A stretch of 32,322 nucleotides of DNA. It comes from Phycisphaerae bacterium (lineage in GTDB: Bacteria; Planctomycetota; Phycisphaerae; SM23-33). Both the position numbers and the translations under genes were made by a program. The notes under the pieces are model-generated. The model searched no databases. It was not told where the DNA came from and saw only the letters and a program-made list of their open reading frames with translations. This document shows, piece by piece, positions 15,366 to 22,695 of this stretch. The stretch is taken from positions 1 through 32,322 of the forward strand of contig DRGC01000007.1 of NCBI GenBank assembly GCA_011050235.1. The letters run 5' to 3'. Within the stretch, counting starts at the first letter, position 1. Every line of letters begins with the position of its first letter.

Positions 15366-16589
15366 ATGGACAAGACACTGGACAAGAGGCTCGCGGCTAT
15401 TCACGCCGACCCCAACGCCAATGACTTCATCCTGGCCGACGCCAAGGATGCGGACATGGCCTTCGGGATGGCGGCCCCCGGCAAGAGCCCCGAGCACGTC
15501 GACGGCGGATTCCGTTCGCTCGATGAGTACCGCGACCACATTCGCGAGAACATTCGCCAGGGCCTCGTGGACATCATGCTGATGAGTGTCTCGACGGCCG
15601 AATTCATCGCGCTGAACGAGCGGATGTTCGACCGCTCGACCGTGACGCCCGCCATCCGCGCCAACGATACGTCCGATATCTGGGTCGCTCGCGGAGCGGC
15701 CTATCCGAAGGAGGCGTCGCGCCCGTTTCGCACCGCGCTGATCGACCACGCCCAGTGCGGGCAGATCGCCGACGAGTCGTGCGACCGCACGCGCGGCGTG
15801 AACCTGGGCCTGTACAGTGTGACATTCAGCAACGACGTGGACACCGACCACCAGGTCCTCGAGACCTACAAGGAATTTCGCGTCGAGGCCGAGGCGAAGG
15901 GGTTCCGCCACTTCCTGGAGATCTTCGACCCCAACGCGCCGGTGAATCCGATCCCGCCGCACAAGATCGGGCCGTTCATCAACGATCTGATCGCCCGCAC
16001 GCTGGCCGGCGTCGCCTCGCCGGGCAGGCCGATCTTCCTGAAGATGGTCTACCACGGGCCCAAGTGGATGGAGGAGTTGGCCGGCTACGACCGCCATCTC
16101 GTGCCCGGCATCCTGGGCGGGTCGTCGGGGACGACCTACGACGCGTTCAAGCTGCTGGCCGAGGCGAAGAAGTACGGCGCGAGGGCGGCCCTTTTCGGCC
16201 GCAGGATCAACAACTCCGAGCACCAGCCGAGCTTCATCCAGTTCCTTCGCTGGCTGGCCGACGGCGAGGTCGAGCCGGAAGAGGCCGTCAAGGCCTACCA
16301 CGGCGTCCTGCAGGGCCTCGGTATCAAACCCCACCGGCCGCTGCAGCAGGACATGATGCTGACCACCAGCGTCACCAGCTACGGCGGCTCGGGCGTGACG
16401 ACGTCCCTGCCCTCAGCATCGCCGGGCGCCCGCTCGACAACCGGCAAGCCCAAGAAGACCGAAACGCCAGCATCCCCGGCCCAATCCACCGCCACCAAAC
16501 CCGACGGCCAACCGGACTTCGCCAAAATGACCCCAGCCGAACGCCTCGCCTACCACCAGCAACGTCTTGATAAGATGTTTGGGGATTGA
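15366..16589 (+). CDS. Aldolase-like TIM-barrel protein with a low-complexity linker and helical tail
   Basis: The 407-residue protein is probably an aldolase-superfamily TIM barrel. Lys226 in PIFLKMVYHG sits where class I aldolases place the Schiff-base lysine. GARAALFGRRIN (271-282) resembles the phosphate-binding GARGVVFGRN block of the aldolase encoded at 5891-6685. VPGILGGSSGTTYDAF lies between them. After about residue 335 comes a Ser/Thr/Pro/Lys-rich linker, then a short helix (residues 387-407, KMTPAERLAYHQQRLDKMFGD). That tail is unusual for the family and may be a docking or oligomerisation segment. ATG at 15366 fits the promoter module about 30 bases upstream, although its ribosome site is weak. 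The tail-coding end is found again at 18646-18711 beyond the three-gene islet. The reaction is unassigned. Confidence 0.65.
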   Translation: MDKTLDKRLAAIHADPNANDFILADAKDADMAFGMAAPGKSPEHVDGGFRSLDEYRDHIRENIRQGLVDIMLMSVSTAEFIALNERMFDRSTVTPAIRANDTSDIWVARGAAYPKEASRPFRTALIDHAQCGQIADESCDRTRGVNLGLYSVTFSNDVDTDHQVLETYKEFRVEAEAKGFRHFLEIFDPNAPVNPIPPHKIGPFINDLIARTLAGVASPGRPIFLKMVYHGPKWMEELAGYDRHLVPGILGGSSGTTYDAFKLLAEAKKYGARAALFGRRINNSEHQPSFIQFLRWLADGEVEPEEAVKAYHGVLQGLGIKPHRPLQQDMMLTTSVTSYGGSGVTTSLPSASPGARSTTGKPKKTETPASPAQSTATKPDGQPDFAKMTPAERLAYHQQRLDKMFGD

Positions 16590-16593
16590 AGCA

Positions 16594-16621
16594 GGCTTGG
16601 GGCTTGGGGCCTGAGGCTTGA
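16594..16621 (+). repeat. Four 7-bp tandem repeats (copy 1)
   Basis: The units are GGCTTGG, GGCTTGG, GGCCTGA and GGCTTGA, beginning five bases after the stop codon of the aldolase-like gene. The same four-unit block, 25 of 28 bases identical, follows the tail remnant at 18716-18743. It marks the left edge of the islet. Confidence 0.75.
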
Positions 16622-16778
16622 GCGTAAGAAGAAGCAACAGCCTGGGTGCGATCCGTCACCGGCGGGCACAGCAACCGTGCCGCGACGGCGGACCCAACGG
16701 CCTCCGAGAGCCCCGAAGCCAATCCTCTGGTACGTAGAAGACTTGGCCCCTCCTAACAGGGCGAGGGCCTCTGTCTGC

Positions 16779-17678
16779 TCACGCACCTGGCGGCGGCTTG
16801 CATGACGCAGAGAACTCAGCATCGCTCAGTAATCGTGATCTGATCCGCCTGATATCTGGGTCCGAGATTCGGGGGATTACGTCCTTTACCACCACTCCAA
16901 CTCGCGCAGCGGCCCTTTCTTTCGGCAAAGGCAGCCTGCTTCCCTTGATCGCCTTGTAAACATCTTCTGCCGCCAAGCCTGCCGACACAATTCCTGTCTC
17001 CTCCGCCAGAGTCGCCTCCTTCTGCGACACCCACAAGATATCCCCTAGCACCTGCTTGATGTGTTGCCTCATTTCGCGGCGGTTCCAGTCTTCGGTGGCA
17101 ACACGGGAAAACAGATGCCCCACAAGCCACCCGAGTTTGTTCTGAAACTGTCGCTTGATGCGCCCAGACCGAGCTTGGACCAGCGCCTCATAATGCTCTT
17201 TGGCATGCACCGCAATGCTCACTTGAAGCAACGCGACCGAGGAAACGGCGATCCCAACGCCCGCGTCCGCGTGAAGATAGAAGACTCCTTCGGTCTGTGC
17301 GTTCTGGTTGCATATCCTCTCAAGGAGCAATTGGGCCTTGTCACGTGTTTCCAAGCTGTACAGGCCGGGCACTCGCCCATCGGCGAGCTGAATAGTCTGG
17401 CACGTTGTCTGCAGCAGATCGTGCAGTACATCGCCCAAAGGGCGTATCACCGCGAGGTTGATGTATCTTGCTTTGCAGGGGTCCCCTCGCCCTCGCACCA
17501 GATCACAAGTCTGCGTGAGAACGAGGAATCCACTATACTTCTCGTTGATGAAGTGGTGATGAAAACGTCCAAGGATGTCCTGCAGTCCGGCAGTTGGCTG
17601 AAGAATGTCCCCCTGCTCCAAATCACATTCGCGATCCTCGATGCTTGCGTAAACAGGATGGACGGGGCGACTGGCCAT
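16779..17678 (-). CDS. Unknown protein, third gene of the islet operon (Gln-Thr-Cys-Asp-Leu motif)
   Basis: I do not recognise this 299-residue protein. It has no signal peptide or membrane segment. The N-terminal third contains LEQGDILQP (20-28) and GFLVLTQTCDLVRG (50-63). The second is a striking beta strand ending in QTCDL, which looks like an active-site or metal/ligand motif. Next come KARYINLAVIRPL and a helical C-terminal half rich in Arg, Lys and Glu. ATG at 17678 immediately follows the TAG of the upstream 77-residue gene, and AGAAGG lies four bases before it, so the two are translationally coupled. Base composition across this and the two upstream genes is visibly lower in GC than the flanking metabolic genes, which suggests horizontal acquisition. 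The compact operon with no metabolic neighbours fits an accessory or defence cassette, but that is inference. Confidence 0.75.
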   Translation of the reverse strand: MASRPVHPVYASIEDRECDLEQGDILQPTAGLQDILGRFHHHFINEKYSGFLVLTQTCDLVRGRGDPCKARYINLAVIRPLGDVLHDLLQTTCQTIQLADGRVPGLYSLETRDKAQLLLERICNQNAQTEGVFYLHADAGVGIAVSSVALLQVSIAVHAKEHYEALVQARSGRIKRQFQNKLGWLVGHLFSRVATEDWNRREMRQHIKQVLGDILWVSQKEATLAEETGIVSAGLAAEDVYKAIKGSRLPLPKERAAARVGVVVKDVIPRISDPDIRRIRSRLLSDAEFSASCKPPPGA

Positions 17679-17912
17679 CTAACCTTCTGTTGAAGATTCC
17701 CGTCTCCCAGTCTTGCCATGCTTTGCGCCGTACCTCAGGGAGAGCGGCCCCTCAGAAACTGCCGAGGGGACCGTGTAGATCCTGGGCTTCGGCGGCGGTG
17801 CCGTCGTTGCCTCGCCTGCCATCTCCGCGACGATCTTGACCCTTTCGACTACTGCACCATCCCGTTTCTGATCAGTTGTGTCCACATCCAAGTCACGACC
17901 TTTCGTCGGCAT
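17679..17912 (-). CDS. Small unknown protein, second gene of the islet operon
   Basis: A 77-residue charged protein lies between the two larger islet genes. It begins MPTKGRDLDVDTTDQKRDGA, has a central segment with RVKIVAEMAG, a Pro-rich stretch (APPPKPRIY) and a basic C-terminus. No domain is recognised. The ATG at 17912 has a strong AGGAGG ribosome site six bases upstream and lies within the last 20 bases of the preceding gene; its TAG abuts the ATG of the following gene. This overlap and adjacency support a real gene in a three-gene operon. Its size suggests an adaptor, inhibitor or assembly partner for the neighbours, which is inference only. Confidence 0.7.
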   Translation of the reverse strand: MPTKGRDLDVDTTDQKRDGAVVERVKIVAEMAGEATTAPPPKPRIYTVPSAVSEGPLSLRYGAKHGKTGRRESSTEG

Positions 17913-18546
17913 GTTCTTCCTCCTCAGTAACTTCTACGCACAGTGCCTTCAGAATGTTCTCGGCAGTTTCTCTAACGCTCTTGATTGGGGTCTGCAGCCA
18001 GCCTATCAACTCTCCCACATCGTTACTTGCCCGGTGGAAGTTCAGGAGCAATCTTGATTTCTGATCATCTGCAGTCAAGACTATGTTCACTACTCCCTCG
18101 CCGAAGCGAGCCGCACGGCTGATCGTCCGAGCGGTGACCTGCAAGCCTTTGTCAGCGACCGCGGCATCAAGGTCGGACGTCACCAGCCGAAGAACTGGCT
18201 CAGGTACCTCGTCGGCTTCATAGCCAATGTTGAACCCAACGGCCTCCACAGGCGTCTTGGGTAGCCACTCCAGGGCTTTCACACCTGCCTGCATTCCATA
18301 CTGCAGCGACTCGTAGGTTGGCGCTAGAACGTCAATCCTTAGCTTTCCGGAAGCGCCGCTCACGGCTATCTGCTCGTTCGGATGTTTGACTGTGAAAGGG
18401 GAAACACCGTCCATCGGGACCTCAACCTGCAGATCCTTCTTGTCTTGCAGATCGAAGATGTTTTCGGCAATTTCGCCAGGGCTAAGAATCGCGCGGTTCC
18501 ATCTGCCAGGTATGATCACGTTCCAATCGCAAGGCCTGAAAGGCAT
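17893..18546 (-). CDS. Unknown protein, first gene of the islet operon
   Basis: The 217-residue protein is not recognised. It begins MPFRPCDWNVIIPGRWNRAI, a motif with conserved-looking Cys, Trp and Asn-Arg. The middle part is beta-rich with several Val-rich strands (VEVPMDG, LRLVTSDLD, VVNIVLTADD). It ends in a helix (SVRETAENILKAL) and an acidic tail. There is no signal peptide. ATG at 18546 has GGGAG eight bases upstream; a TTG two codons earlier would be too close to that site. The 3' end overlaps the next gene by 20 bases. The general layout (about 220 residues, beta core, paired with a small and a larger unknown protein) resembles sporadically distributed accessory modules, but I cannot name a family. 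Confidence 0.75.
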   Translation of the reverse strand: MPFRPCDWNVIIPGRWNRAILSPGEIAENIFDLQDKKDLQVEVPMDGVSPFTVKHPNEQIAVSGASGKLRIDVLAPTYESLQYGMQAGVKALEWLPKTPVEAVGFNIGYEADEVPEPVLRLVTSDLDAAVADKGLQVTARTISRAARFGEGVVNIVLTADDQKSRLLLNFHRASNDVGELIGWLQTPIKSVRETAENILKALCVEVTEEEEHADERS

Positions 18547-18645
18547 CGTCAAGTCTCCCTAGTCATATTCCCCTTAGAATAGTAGCTTCTGACAGCCTTT
18601 CTGAAAAGCACAATCTCAATATTGTCAGGGCCAGGGCCGGCCGTC

Positions 18646-18711
18646 AAGATGTCTACTCCTGAACGCCTCGCCTACCACCAGAAACGCCTCGACCAGATGT
18701 TTGGGGATTGA
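18646..18711 (+). pseudogene. Remnant of the 3' end of an aldolase-like gene
   Basis: Twenty-one codons plus TGA encode KMSTPERLAYHQKRLDQMFGD, matching the last 21 codons of the gene at 15366-16589. The match is 54 of 66 bases with no gaps. From the GAA codon onward the differences include three synonymous third-position changes (CGT/CGC, CTT/CTC, GAT/GAC). The rest of the gene is absent; the frame upstream runs into islet sequence. The synonymous pattern suggests a remnant of a diverged paralogue or allele, not a fresh target-site duplication. A 20-codon standalone reading from ATG 18649 is possible but has no ribosome site. Confidence 0.7.
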
Positions 18712-18715
18712 CGTG

Positions 18716-18743
18716 GGCTTGGGGTTTGGGGGCTGAGGCTTGC
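18716..18743 (+). repeat. Four 7-bp tandem repeats (copy 2)
   Basis: The units are GGCTTGG, GGTTTGG, GGGCTGA and GGCTTGC, which align one to one with the block at 16594-16621 (25 of 28 bases). Together with the tail remnant just before it, this forms an imperfect direct repeat of about 98 bases flanking the three-gene islet. Confidence 0.75.
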
Positions 18744-18809
18744 ACTGCCTGCCGACCACATGTTTCTGCAATCTGCTTGCTGGCAGGGGGGGAAGACGTA
18801 TGGCCTCCG

Positions 18810-19958
18810 CTACGTCAGCTCGAGTTCCACGACGGTCTGGTTGGCCTGGGATTCGAGGGCGGCGGTGAAGAGGGTGTGGCTCCAGGCGGTCTCTTGGGGG
18901 GTGGCGCAGGCGGCGAAGGTGCTGGGGGCTGAGCCGGTCGATAGCTCGTGGATGAAGGCGGCCCACATCTGCAGGATGCTGTCGGAGAAGCCGAACTCGA
19001 AGATCCCGCCCGTGATGGATTTGAAGGCGGTCTCGTGGCCGGTGTCGATCTGCCCCCAGACCTGCTCGCCGCCGTCGTATTCGAGGATTTCCAGCCGGCG
19101 GGGGTTCTTGGTCGAGAACCGTGCGCAGGCGGTCGTGCCTTTGATCTCGAGCGACCAGCTGTTGGTCTCGCCCGGTGCGATCCGCTGGGTCTTGAGCGTC
19201 ATCGGGAACAGGTTGCCGTCGCCGTCGGCCGCTTCGCACAGCAGCGTGGCGTTGTCCCACGTCTCGCACGGCACGCGCTTGCCGGACTTATCCGGCCGGG
19301 TCGTCATGATATTGCTCAGCACCGCCCGAACGTTCCGCGGCAGCCAGCCCGCGCGGAAGGGGATGTGGCAGACGTGCATGCCCAGGTCGCCCATGCAGCC
19401 GTACTCGCCGTTCTTGTCGATCATCCGCTTCCAGTTGATGGCCTTGTCCGGGTCCAGGTCGCTGGAGTGCCGGAAGAAGCCGTTAAACTCGATCACCCGC
19501 CCGAACGCGCCGGCGTCGATCATCCGCCCGATCCGCTGAACGCCCGGGCAGAACGGGAACTCGCTGCTGCAGCGAACGAAGACATCCGGATGCTGAGCGA
19601 TGGCGGCCAGGATCGCATCGTTGGCGGGCTTGTCGATGCCGAAGGGCTTCTCGCCCATCAGGTGCTTGCCGGCGGCGATCGTGTCGCAGTAGACCTGCTG
19701 GTGCAGGTTGTGGGGCACAGCGACGTAGACGGCGTCGATGTTGTCGCTGGCCAGCAGCTGCTTGTAGTCGCCGGTAGCCAATGAGATGGTCTGGAAGTTG
19801 TCGGTGTACCAATCGAGAACGCTCTCGTTGGCGTCGCAGACAGCCACGATCTCCGGCCGAGCGTCCATCTCCGGCAAGTGACACCACCGAGCAGCCGCAC
19901 TGGCGAACTCGCGCCCCATCAGGCCGCAACCGATAATGCCGAAGCGAATCGTTTTCAT
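18810..19958 (-). CDS. Gfo/Idh/MocA-family oxidoreductase
   Basis: The 382-residue protein has the N-terminal NAD(P)-binding Rossmann motif GIIGCGLMG (7-15), followed by VAVCD at the end of beta-2. The family Glu-Lys-Pro block is GEKPF (102-106). GCMGDLGMHVCHI (188-199) supplies the catalytic Asp191 and His195 pair. The family oxidises or reduces hydroxyl groups of sugars, cyclitols and their derivatives; the substrate is not evident. ATG at 19958 has AGAGG eight bases upstream and starts right at the Rossmann fold, so an earlier in-frame start is unlikely. It is the last of four collinear minus-strand genes, after an aminotransferase from which it is separated by a palindromic repeat. An oxidoreductase plus a class III aminotransferase would fit conversion of a keto sugar or cyclitol to an amine. 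Confidence 0.88.
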   Translation of the reverse strand: MKTIRFGIIGCGLMGREFASAAARWCHLPEMDARPEIVAVCDANESVLDWYTDNFQTISLATGDYKQLLASDNIDAVYVAVPHNLHQQVYCDTIAAGKHLMGEKPFGIDKPANDAILAAIAQHPDVFVRCSSEFPFCPGVQRIGRMIDAGAFGRVIEFNGFFRHSSDLDPDKAINWKRMIDKNGEYGCMGDLGMHVCHIPFRAGWLPRNVRAVLSNIMTTRPDKSGKRVPCETWDNATLLCEAADGDGNLFPMTLKTQRIAPGETNSWSLEIKGTTACARFSTKNPRRLEILEYDGGEQVWGQIDTGHETAFKSITGGIFEFGFSDSILQMWAAFIHELSTGSAPSTFAACATPQETAWSHTLFTAALESQANQTVVELELT

Positions 19959-19972
19959 TGATACATCCTCTG

Positions 19973-20052
19973 GGGTGGCACGGCTTGCTTGCAAGCCGTG
20001 TTCCTCAAGTCGCCATGGATGCTACACGGGTTGCGAGCAACCCGTGCCACCC
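19973..20052. repeat. Two-hairpin palindromic intergenic element
   Basis: An outer 11-bp inverted repeat, GGGTGGCACGG (19973-19983) and CCGTGCCACCC (20042-20052), encloses two hairpins with 10-bp perfect stems: 19979-20000 (CACGGCTTGC) and 20025-20046 (CACGGGTTGC). The stems differ at one position that is compensated on the other side. It lies between the aminotransferase stop and the oxidoreductase start. Confidence 0.8.
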
Positions 20053-20058
20053 GACTGC

Positions 20059-21417
20059 TTAGCACAGTTGCTTTTCGGTTTCGCCGATGGCTTCGTCGAT
20101 GATATCCAGGCCCTTGAGCAGCAGCTCGTCGCTCATGACGATCGGCGGGCTCATTCGCAGAATGTGGCCGGCCGGGATCCAGGCCAGGCCTTTGGCGAAC
20201 GCCTTCTGGTAGACCATCTTGCCGGCCTCGTCGAAGGGCTCCTTGGTGGCGCGGTCTTTGACCAACTCGATACCCATCAAACAGCCCTTTGCCCGCACGT
20301 CGCCGACGATCGGGTGGTCGTCCTTCATCTTCGCCATGCGCTTGATCGCCAACTCGCCCAGGTGCATCGATCGCTCGAGAAGGTTTTCCTCCTCGATCAC
20401 TTCAATACTGGCCAGGGCGGCGGCGCACGCCATCGGGTTGCCGCCGTAGCTGCTGGAGGCCGAGATCGACTCGAAGCTCTCCCTGTACGGCTCGCGGACG
20501 GCCACGCACGTGACGGGGAACCCGTTGCCGAAGCCCTTGCCGATGGCGACCACGTCGGGCACGACGTCCCAGTGCTCCATGCACAGCCACTTGCCCGTCC
20601 GGCCCCAACTGGTCAGGACCTCGTCAGCCATCAGCAGGATGCAGTTCTCGTCGCAGAATTTTCGGAGCTTGGGGAAGAAGTCATCGGGCGGCATGATCGA
20701 TCCGCCCCAGCCCTGGATGGGCTCGAGGATGAAGGCCGCCACGTCGTGGACGGTGGCCTTGTCGATGTACTCGTCGTAGAACTCGATGTACTTGTCGGTG
20801 TCGATCGTGCCGTCGTCTTTGGTCCACATCGGGCGGTACACATCCGGGCGGGGGACCATATGAAAGCCCGGCGCCCGCGTGGGGCCATAGACGAACGACC
20901 GCACGTGGCCGAGCGAGACGCCGCCGTAGGTCTTGCCGTGGTAGTCGTAGAAGCAGGAGATCATCTCCTGGTGGTTCGTCGCCGCGCGCAGGACGCGCAG
21001 GCCCGCCTCGACGGCCGTCGTGCCCGAATCGTAGAACTGAAAGCCGTTCAGGTCCCCGGGCAGGACGTCGGCGAGCTTTTCCACCAGGGCCGTCTTGATC
21101 GGCGTGGTGAAGTCGTGACAGTTCATCAGCGTGTGGGCGGCCTTGGCGATGGCCTCGCTGACCTTGGGATGACAATGGCCCAGCGTCGCCACGTAGATGC
21201 CGGAGGAAAAGTCCAGGTACGTGTTGCCGTCGACATCCCGCAGCAGGCAGCCCTCGCCGGATTCGAAGACCACCGGAAAGAGCTTCACCTGCCCGCTGAG
21301 GCCCTTGAAGTAGGTCGTGCACCGCGCGTGCATCTCCTTGCTCTTGGGCCCGGGCGGGGGGACCACCACGTGGGGAATCCGGGTGACGTCGCTCGATGCC
21401 GATTTACGTGCTGCCAT
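20059..21417 (-). CDS. Class III PLP-dependent aminotransferase
   Basis: The 452-residue protein is a fold-type I, class III aminotransferase of the acetylornithine/4-aminobutyrate/DAPA group. It shows DVDGNTYLDFSSGIYVATLGHCHP (from 61) typical of the N-terminal arm, SGTTAVEAGLR (131-141, cofactor phosphate) and ADEVLTSWGRTGKW (264-277, Asp265 to the pyridine nitrogen). Lys294 in AIGKGFGNGFP should form the internal aldimine. SSSYGGNPMACAAALA is the conserved late block. It transfers an amino group, usually from an omega-amine, glutamate or alanine, to a keto or aldehyde acceptor. ATG at 21417 is preceded by AAGGAG at seven bases. Neighbours on the same strand are a Gfo/Idh oxidoreductase, a URO-D-family protein and a sugar isomerase/epimerase, so the acceptor may be a keto sugar or inosose (inference). 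Confidence 0.9.
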   Translation of the reverse strand: MAARKSASSDVTRIPHVVVPPPGPKSKEMHARCTTYFKGLSGQVKLFPVVFESGEGCLLRDVDGNTYLDFSSGIYVATLGHCHPKVSEAIAKAAHTLMNCHDFTTPIKTALVEKLADVLPGDLNGFQFYDSGTTAVEAGLRVLRAATNHQEMISCFYDYHGKTYGGVSLGHVRSFVYGPTRAPGFHMVPRPDVYRPMWTKDDGTIDTDKYIEFYDEYIDKATVHDVAAFILEPIQGWGGSIMPPDDFFPKLRKFCDENCILLMADEVLTSWGRTGKWLCMEHWDVVPDVVAIGKGFGNGFPVTCVAVREPYRESFESISASSSYGGNPMACAAALASIEVIEEENLLERSMHLGELAIKRMAKMKDDHPIVGDVRAKGCLMGIELVKDRATKEPFDEAGKMVYQKAFAKGLAWIPAGHILRMSPPIVMSDELLLKGLDIIDEAIGETEKQLC

Positions 21418-21536
21418 GGAACAACTCCTTGTTTACGTAGGGTAACCCACCATTTGAGCAGGATTGGCGGCGATGTCAACGCCGGCGCGCCAGTTGTAGG
21501 GCGAGTGCTTCGCACGCACGCGTCTTCTCATCCACG

Positions 21537-21557
21537 CCCGGCCACTGCGTGGCCGGG
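21537..21557 (-). terminator. Perfect hairpin after the URO-D-family gene
   Basis: CCCGGCCAC (21537-21545) pairs with GTGGCCGGG (21549-21557) around a TGC loop. It begins 19 bases beyond the stop of the minus-strand URO-D-family gene. No T run follows. A smaller GTGC-TTC-GCAC hairpin lies at about 21506-21516, so the pair may be another palindromic repeat rather than a dedicated terminator. Confidence 0.45.
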
Positions 21558-21575
21558 ATCAAATCGCCGACCCCC

Positions 21576-22673
21576 TCAAACCCCAAGCAACTCCTTCTTG
21601 CGTTGCCAATAGTAAATGATGTTGTCGTAGGAAATATCCGGTGGGATCCAGTGGTCGATGGTGGGCACGTAGCCGCCTTCGAACGTCAGGGGGATCTTGG
21701 CCTCCAGTTCGCGGTCGATGGCGGCGCGGTCGGTCATCAACGCGCGCTTGTCGATGCCGCCGCTGATCAGCAGGTCGCGGCCGTATTGTTTGCGGTATTC
21801 GTAGATGTCGTTTCCGCAGACTTGCTCCATCGGGAACACGCCGTTGATGCCCGCGTCCAGCCAAAGCGGGATCAACTGCGAGACGTCGCCGTCGCAATCG
21901 ACGAAGATCACGTCCACGCCCGCCGAGCGGATCACATCCACGATGCGCTTGTAGCGGGGGACCATGAAGCGCTTGACCATCTCCGGCGAGATCAGCGGGC
22001 CGTTGCGGTAGCACATATCCTCCCATAGCTGCACGTAGGTGATCGGGGCCTCGGCCAGGGCCTTGCGCAGGATGGTGGTGGCCAGCTCGGTCGAGAATTC
22101 CATCATGTCCTCGATCAGGTCCGGCTCGTCGTGGAATGCATACAGCACGCGCTCGGGGCCCAGCAGCATGCGGCAAAAGCCGAACAAGCTAGGCCCGCCG
22201 TAGTAGTTCATCACCAGCCCGTACAGATGAAGAATCTTCCCGGCCGAGCGCCACTGGTCGACCTTGGCGTCCCAGTCAGCCGGGTAGCGGGCCGGGTCGC
22301 TCGGGTCGAAGCGTGTCTTGATCGCCTCCCAGTCGGCGCGGGTTTCGACGGGGAAGCTCTCATACTCCGGCATGGACCGGTCGGGGCGATCCTTGAACTG
22401 TCGATACACCAGCCCCATGCGGTCCCGCATGGTGAAGGTCTCGCCGTCCTCCGACAGCGTCTTCTCCTCGAACGCCGGCCGCATGCCGAAGTCCGGGCCG
22501 ACCGTCTCGATCGCATCCCGCTGGTCCATCCAGGCCATGACGTCGTCGGCATCGCCCCCGGTCTGATCCATCCAGGCGGCGATGGTCGCCTCCCACGCGC
22601 CCAACTCCATCAGCGGCGGCCGATCCGTCGACTCAAACCGCATGTGGGCGAGATAGCGCTCGTGAGGTGTCAT
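21576..22673 (-). CDS. Uroporphyrinogen-decarboxylase (URO-D)-family protein
   Basis: The 365-residue TIM-barrel protein belongs to the URO-D superfamily, which contains true haem-pathway decarboxylases as well as cobalamin methyltransferases (MtaA, MtbA, CmuA). It begins MTPHERYLAHMRFESTDRPP, the usual start of the paralogous group common in Planctomycetota. The C-terminal half holds FVDCDGDVSQLIPLWLDAGINGVFPMEQ, where family members place catalytic or metal residues, then ISGGIDKRAL and EGGYVPTIDHWIPPDISYDN. The haem-enzyme N-terminal Arg-rich signature is not evident, so a haem role is unlikely. Methyl transfer is possible, but the usual His-x-Cys zinc motif is replaced by Asp-Cys-Asp. Start ATG at 22673 has GAGG five bases upstream. 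The open frame continues far upstream through a 7-bp repeat and should not be read as a fusion. Confidence 0.82.
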   Translation of the reverse strand: MTPHERYLAHMRFESTDRPPLMELGAWEATIAAWMDQTGGDADDVMAWMDQRDAIETVGPDFGMRPAFEEKTLSEDGETFTMRDRMGLVYRQFKDRPDRSMPEYESFPVETRADWEAIKTRFDPSDPARYPADWDAKVDQWRSAGKILHLYGLVMNYYGGPSLFGFCRMLLGPERVLYAFHDEPDLIEDMMEFSTELATTILRKALAEAPITYVQLWEDMCYRNGPLISPEMVKRFMVPRYKRIVDVIRSAGVDVIFVDCDGDVSQLIPLWLDAGINGVFPMEQVCGNDIYEYRKQYGRDLLISGGIDKRALMTDRAAIDRELEAKIPLTFEGGYVPTIDHWIPPDISYDNIIYYWQRKKELLGV

Positions 22674-22695
22674 GGCGGCCTCGAACTCCCAAGCT

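Noticed and set aside
13578-16334. A 918-codon minus-strand open frame across two plus-strand genes
   Set aside because: It is rich in Arg, Gly, Asp and His without a recognisable fold, and the plus strand carries signal peptide, family motifs and promoters. It is the usual antisense shadow in GC-rich DNA.
18649-18711. A 20-residue standalone peptide starting at ATG 18649
   Set aside because: There is no ribosome site, and the sequence is explained as the 3' end of an aldolase-like gene.
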